Positions 63,001 to 64,000 of a stretch of 64,000 nt of DNA are shown one piece after another. Source of the stretch: an uncultured Clostridia bacterium (GTDB lineage: Bacteria > Bacillota > Clostridia > Oscillospirales > Oscillospiraceae); contig CAMFBN010000001.1 of the NCBI GenBank assembly GCA_945948535.1, positions 1 to 64,000 of the forward strand, written 5' to 3'. How positions within the stretch are numbered: position 1 is the stretch's first letter; the number at the start of each line of letters is the position of its first letter. The notes beneath the pieces are model-generated. The model saw nothing but the letters and a program-made list of their open reading frames with translations. It was not told the origin of the DNA and searched no databases. The position numbers and the translations under genes were made by a program.

Positions 63001-64000
63001 ACGTCGCCATCGAGAAGCTGGGCGTCAACCCCGATGGTTCCACTGAATGCCTGCCCGGTGTGCAGTTCAAAGTCTACTACGCAAAGGACAGCCATCATGA
63101 CGATTACACACTGCGTAAGGATCTGGCTCCTTCGCAGGATTCGGAGCACTGGGCTCTTCTGGGCGCCGGAGAGACTGACGAAAACGGCCTGCTTTCCATC
63201 GGGAAGGATGGCGTTACCCGAGGCTATTTCGCAGTGGAGGAAACCGGGGGCGTTGAGGGCTTCCATGCCGCGACCGGCCGCTGGTGGATCGTCTATCTGG
63301 ACAGCTTCACCCGCGAGGCAAGAGTGGAAGCCTGTCTGACCACCGATCCCGTCCACTACCCCGCAGTTGAAATTTTCCTGAAGACCAATGCTGACGGCTC
63401 CAGGGCAGTTCTGGAGGACGGCTCTCCCATCTTCCAGATCCGTAACGGCAAACCCCAGTCCGTCACCATCAACAAGGTCAGACTCTATGGCCACAATAGC
63501 TCTGCTCTGGAAGGTGTAAAATTCAGCCTCTATTTCTGCGGCAATTTCGCGGCGGATCACGAGCACACCGGCATTACCGGTGCAGATAGCTGCTGGGCCC
63601 TGATTGGTGATGACTATACCTCAGATGAAGCAGGTAAAGTCGTATTTTCCAATTTGGCAAGCGGCCATTACCTGTTCATCGAGAACGCTGTCAAGGACGC
63701 TTCCTACTACGATACCGCGACTGACCGCTACTGGACATTCGATGTGGATATCCTGAATCCGCCCGTGGCAAAGCCTGTCGCACACACCTGGAACGAAAGC
63801 AACCCTGCTGTCGAACTGGAGGTTCCCGAAAGCAAGGAAAGCAACAACTGGATTCTGACCAACACCGTCAAGCAGGGCGCAATCCGCCTGACCATGAACG
63901 TCACCGGCAACGCCGGCCGTTCTGCGGATGAATTCACCTATACCATTACCCTGAGCGATCAGACAATCAACGGCACCTATGGCGACGTGGAATTCAAAGA
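54015..64000 (+). CDS. Giant secreted Cna-B/SpaA-like adhesin, 3' end beyond window
   Basis: ATG 54015 follows AAGGAGTAC. The frame is open to the last base, so more than 3,328 residues are visible and the C-terminal anchor is not seen. A Sec signal peptide (residues 1-28, ending AFA before EE) is followed by an acidic, Gln/Lys/Glu-rich spacer with a 7-residue repeat (residues 92-133). A first beta-rich region (about 140-510) and large adhesin-like domains (about 515-1500) come next, then a chain of Cna-B/SpaA-like modules from about residue 1560 onward. Each ends in a strand like FRNYS or KLKNYK, the usual isopeptide Asn region. Most modules carry a Cys...His-x-His...Cys-Trp signature. The last visible part (GNAGRSADEFTYTITLSD) resembles a DUF7601-type domain. 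It is a cell-surface or pilus-like adhesin; the ligand is unknown. Confidence 0.9.
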   Translation, partial: MKRFLNRMVSLLLVVSMCLTMVPVLAFAEEDSSEETTQVVASVGNEDPQNPAASVAPVTKGDSTADSGSAEYLAAQTGSPKEKEQPLQEEVKPSKEETQPSKEETQPSKEEAQSSKEEAQSSREEAQPAREEVSVVTLTDDKECVIVTGLISENAELRVELTEGEVTIDEKAGVTTQWMYYTISLGGVQPNGELQVALRIPESFTGDVSVWNLNEEPGDQVDGELEEEYYVFETNEVGRFGVRNTAAWVPEKATPPEEGAEAVKPEAEAVYACFDNNVTVAFTAEAIPQGINPEKVVVSVKAVELDAETLVNLAAEGRKVASYVAYDIRLIDGETGKDFEPVAAVNVTMPAVAAEPSAASELSVAHITSNQKIEMVEEFRVESDEVSFDAASFSTWVMLLTVEEPEEKTVTATVAWAVDEAHADMEQGQRPASVVLHLYVSADKGQTWTEYVTLDENGVNTAIKEVTPNEGGSWSASWTVPASDSEGNTLVYKPVQEDVFLYNTTVTPAEVDDFADHFTVTNTYTNQTWNYLLNLSWDTDDVASRTNRVFSYDQNGNPIFKVQLTVRTNVAYAAGKMQIRVPRELFKSRDGSMSYKFGATSSDVSVPLKPYTNNQYPFYYYVDSETDELVFENWRDLEAGYNISMNFQAVVSADQDVADFTDCEVKATGIATDVNHTAAEIRESNSISLRMDSGVQRVQIAPGFQTARTDNLIRVYSENDLGSYFTSEQSHRPEALDTENYHYFVYGFKATNWNAQSYATSFTVDAGPDGEIVGWDSSRTDFQHREAEGETGEDWYFTGLGNSTDYVYFLVRYPINEDEKNVDITHEYTYAYGPFQVTMTTTGADEHEGDKEEGIDENDVKSDSTSRSVAWKHLEYHYPKGQWFADKQLSGFPTAGALMLQRGENVTGHVRLSASAYLYCGKNTWNDGEPHMPYKEYEGENGTVVREYSGYQLTLEDQDLTIGATSAIGDCPLDFLQLQDGDYKYSNITMEVVNDSVDPATGGTIDVELSEGDFVLYGKTSLAASQWTEIKRFRMTSGRSMTVKVTEQELSAALASTITEGTEADETYGFVSLYMVSPERMMDHSRIELNMDITLFGSKQTYQRWVDESGAMRANTVKLTNKCYSTLNIPEGFEEGAVPKRDYTWPATVSMGSISGSSKMTKTAGTPTLDPSRYYVEVPYVISYRQTFGAGLRDEDYAAIADQEGVFYDLLPEGHVLDESVQPTVFNYSTKGTGAYVAGYVDYELVPNYQNTGRQMVIFRVEAEGVNVSRARESGFDLRYSTKVSVNQLDFLPEQTNITAYQREDGAPIGGGASNVPASAFSLLSEYTQKKGTEGSLNTCYASCSVSVSVLQTVAVGIQKLVKGENQYYSTKDKVALGDVYSYALTLTTNDGGVSSNAIVIDKLEAAGYESEAAWKGTFDHVDISALQRKGVNPVVYYTMQDIVYDFDQTNNSNSCGLIVGEDGKATLDPNVWSTEVPADKSAVKAIAVDMTYNAQGGEYEFQAEETAMFEVYMTAPATRPAGDERSYAYNSGSFWVRYRAESSSLIQSGYVQSDRTALELGKLQDVVITKMATTTDDSGVRTSAPLPGITFNLFRGTCTNEEEGHVHTSSCAESTVCRTATSNGRGKLTLANLDDGFYILKEVKNDQYFLNDSNNYWIVRVDTAQETYTIASVCANNDELTDEAVYDAESNSWVIQNYPPVSFRFVKIDAETGEPLSGANFSLSYCSKPNHESCWDSASKTVSSNSRGVVSFTNLKPGYYRITETKTPNGYSTETAYVYFEVADGGFFNVTSELTTHIGTHEPLVREEDEAGNVVFKLKNYKAQTIPLLKLNAETGQPIPKIRFRIYRCDTDHTEHGTVLPRYGNPSDSCWTEVDYKVSDSNGIVSIDAPISGYYAVEERDSDNTYSNVLPLSGRYWVFKVDNAAGTVSYVGAYVQSELKDMNLNDVEPVELKTSKIGDTLYYVVENYTPPRFRFTKLGVYPDGRTAPVKVSYIVYRCSKSQDPNHVHTKFWQTKDGDCCWTRGTTSFNSGDVISLDRLYCGFLNKYADYEGDYLLLEYSSNTGGWFTRVDENTIPSLVNTRWSGTFMRAVNGFEYPSGRYWILNVDSDCGAKKPVITVKSMAEGGLEVLPMEVSENPNENGVYTFTLHNYSYFNLNLEKVAVDASGKETSSNCRGPWYVCSESDLPNHVHRGIPGMDSSKTCWRSYYYDRNGDAPVAVPYDTAAHPFIYGTGQYAWTETVAYGGNPIDPGYDPSTHGSFSAGNYKRWYVFTIDSAHGTKLPEITKVESVTTDPEKYPAMPLPTVTKDAETGTYTVKFRNYSFPTMNLKKIGVRPNPQDPEHPIEEPIFVYFGLYACQKFGEEGHVHTDFWNTPSNSADSCWTRVGGCTTNTTGEVSKLTVEGYGPSGISSCDTDYLLLELGATDGSGAFLRQLNASGSMSSLPNGYEYLSGRSWMFTVDSGMGSKTPEIKNLRCVSSDFRDTIELEVSEEPDENGVYTYTLRDYANLEMSIQKVVVNPDGTQTLKSGVPLCWYYCSEDDNPDHVHYGVPGSDSSKTCWKQVSSTTTDQNGLAKWVYNSSENPFRYGTGDYALVEPSFNIPGIVSSNSPNTFEHWWVFTVDTAYGTKLAKVTNVYSASSDPDTYGLMPVPELVSSQDGSCVYKIKNYSSEFYLKKLGRKDENTTVPISGAQFLFTYCTKSGEEGHEHYGYPTSANNTNTCWRVNSCLSSNQDGLMYIASIGIGFLEQGLTNPSSPRTRDFALYEVYSYATDADGEKYDRLAGRWWTFTVDSHWGVAPVSVENIVCHTLDEERYPKVEMTWNEQTHCLELVDNKTLDFSFTKLGVDTDGNVKPLADASFTLIRCSYSESLSGEKYLGQNSTDTKNYKTHEVDHKTQGTMYWRDAIATVKSDENGVVTFKGIPSGCYFIYEGSSVSPYDSNPSRCWHIDVNCDAGTISDPVAELMIPDSADSSGFTKVEMEKDAHGNWTLRNPIRMNVAIEKLGVNPDGSTECLPGVQFKVYYAKDSHHDDYTLRKDLAPSQDSEHWALLGAGETDENGLLSIGKDGVTRGYFAVEETGGVEGFHAATGRWWIVYLDSFTREARVEACLTTDPVHYPAVEIFLKTNADGSRAVLEDGSPIFQIRNGKPQSVTINKVRLYGHNSSALEGVKFSLYFCGNFAADHEHTGITGADSCWALIGDDYTSDEAGKVVFSNLASGHYLFIENAVKDASYYDTATDRYWTFDVDILNPPVAKPVAHTWNESNPAVELEVPESKESNNWILTNTVKQGAIRLTMNVTGNAGRSADEFTYTITLSDQTINGTYGDVEFK
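54290..54415 (+). repeat. Six 21-bp tandem repeats in the adhesin spacer
   Basis: A 21-bp unit (GCCCTCCAAGGAAGAGACGCA and variants) is repeated six times in frame and encodes PSKEETQ-like heptads. Such repeats expand and contract by slippage and change the spacer length. Confidence 0.85.
58777..63610 (+). repeat. Tandem adhesin modules with C...HxH...CW signature
   Basis: About eleven modules of 370-545 bp. Signatures include SYCSKPNHESCWDS (about 59190), RCDTDH...DSCWTE (about 59560-59635), PNHVHTKFW...CCWTRG (about 60030-60090), NHVHRG...KTCWRS (about 60575-60635), EEGHVHTDFW...DSCWTR (about 61105-61170), PDHVHYG...KTCWKQ (about 61645-61700), EEGHEHYGY...NTCWRV (about 62125-62185) and ADHEHTG...DSCWAL (about 63550-63600). 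Modules near 62590 and 63075 have lost one or both Cys. Each module continues with a GR-x-W-x-F-x-VD block. Confidence 0.88.

Overview
The window looks like chromosome of a spore-forming, gut-type anaerobic Clostridium relative (class Clostridia, plausibly Oscillospirales). The grounds are a genuine spo0A, a T-box-controlled metG, two BlaI/BlaR1-type regulator pairs, a Firmicutes-type ethanolamine microcompartment operon, Tn1549/Tn916-like conjugation genes and a giant Cna-B/SpaA-like surface protein. No gene names the species, so this placement is an inference.

Layout. (1) 1-8.7 kb is a patchwork. It holds small conjugative-element genes and remnants, a broken blaI-blaR1 pair whose BlaR1 is cut off at its zinc site, a Cys-rich KTR protein, then an intact minus-strand stress/repair operon (bcp, yaaA, nnrE, MBL hydrolase, VOC protein), an orphan promoter-to-terminator RNA, and a GNAT acetyltransferase. 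(2) 8.7-18.1 kb is a decayed conjugative element, read on the minus strand in the Tn1549-like order: relaxase tail, PcfB, ArdC-like protein, small protein, VirD4, Maff2/VirB2-like, VirB6-like, PrgI, VirB4, lysozyme/CHAP protein. VirB4 has lost its Walker A region and the relaxase is only a tail, so the element should be unable to transfer by itself. (3) 18.1-21 kb is a junction zone: an IS4-like transposase fragment, a BlaR1 C-terminal fragment, an intact AAA+ ATPase with a C-terminal RyR domain, and a stray VirD4 C-terminal fragment. (4) 21-26.2 kb has an intact blaI-blaR1 pair and metG with its methionine T-box.

(5) 26.2-36.3 kb is a twelve-gene ethanolamine-utilisation operon: eutG, eutA, eutC, eutL, eutM, eutT, eutB, eutE, pduL-type eutD, an unrecognised gene, eutN, eutH. 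EutABC and EutT run the B12-dependent lyase, EutE/EutG/EutD process acetaldehyde, EutL/M/N build the shell and EutH imports substrate. The operon has an unusual order (eutB far from eutC) and no eutVW in view. (6) 36.4-45.2 kb is housekeeping: glgP, an MsmK-type ABC ATPase, an M18 aminopeptidase, spo0A, a parvulin/C39-like lipoprotein and tRNA-Pro(UGG).

(7) 45.2-53.6 kb starts with a truncated GIY-YIG family gene and four GGTTACA repeats at exact 20-bp steps. It continues with a CDP-sugar cluster (rfbG, rfbH, a split transketolase pair, an epimerase, rfbF) and a convergent glycosyltransferase. The combination suggests a CDP-3,6-dideoxyhexose that may be branched by two-carbon transfer. (8) 53.7 kb to the window end is one open frame of more than 3,300 codons: a secreted giant adhesin whose C-terminal half is a chain of Cna-B-like modules, most carrying a Cys...His-x-His...Cys-Trp signature.
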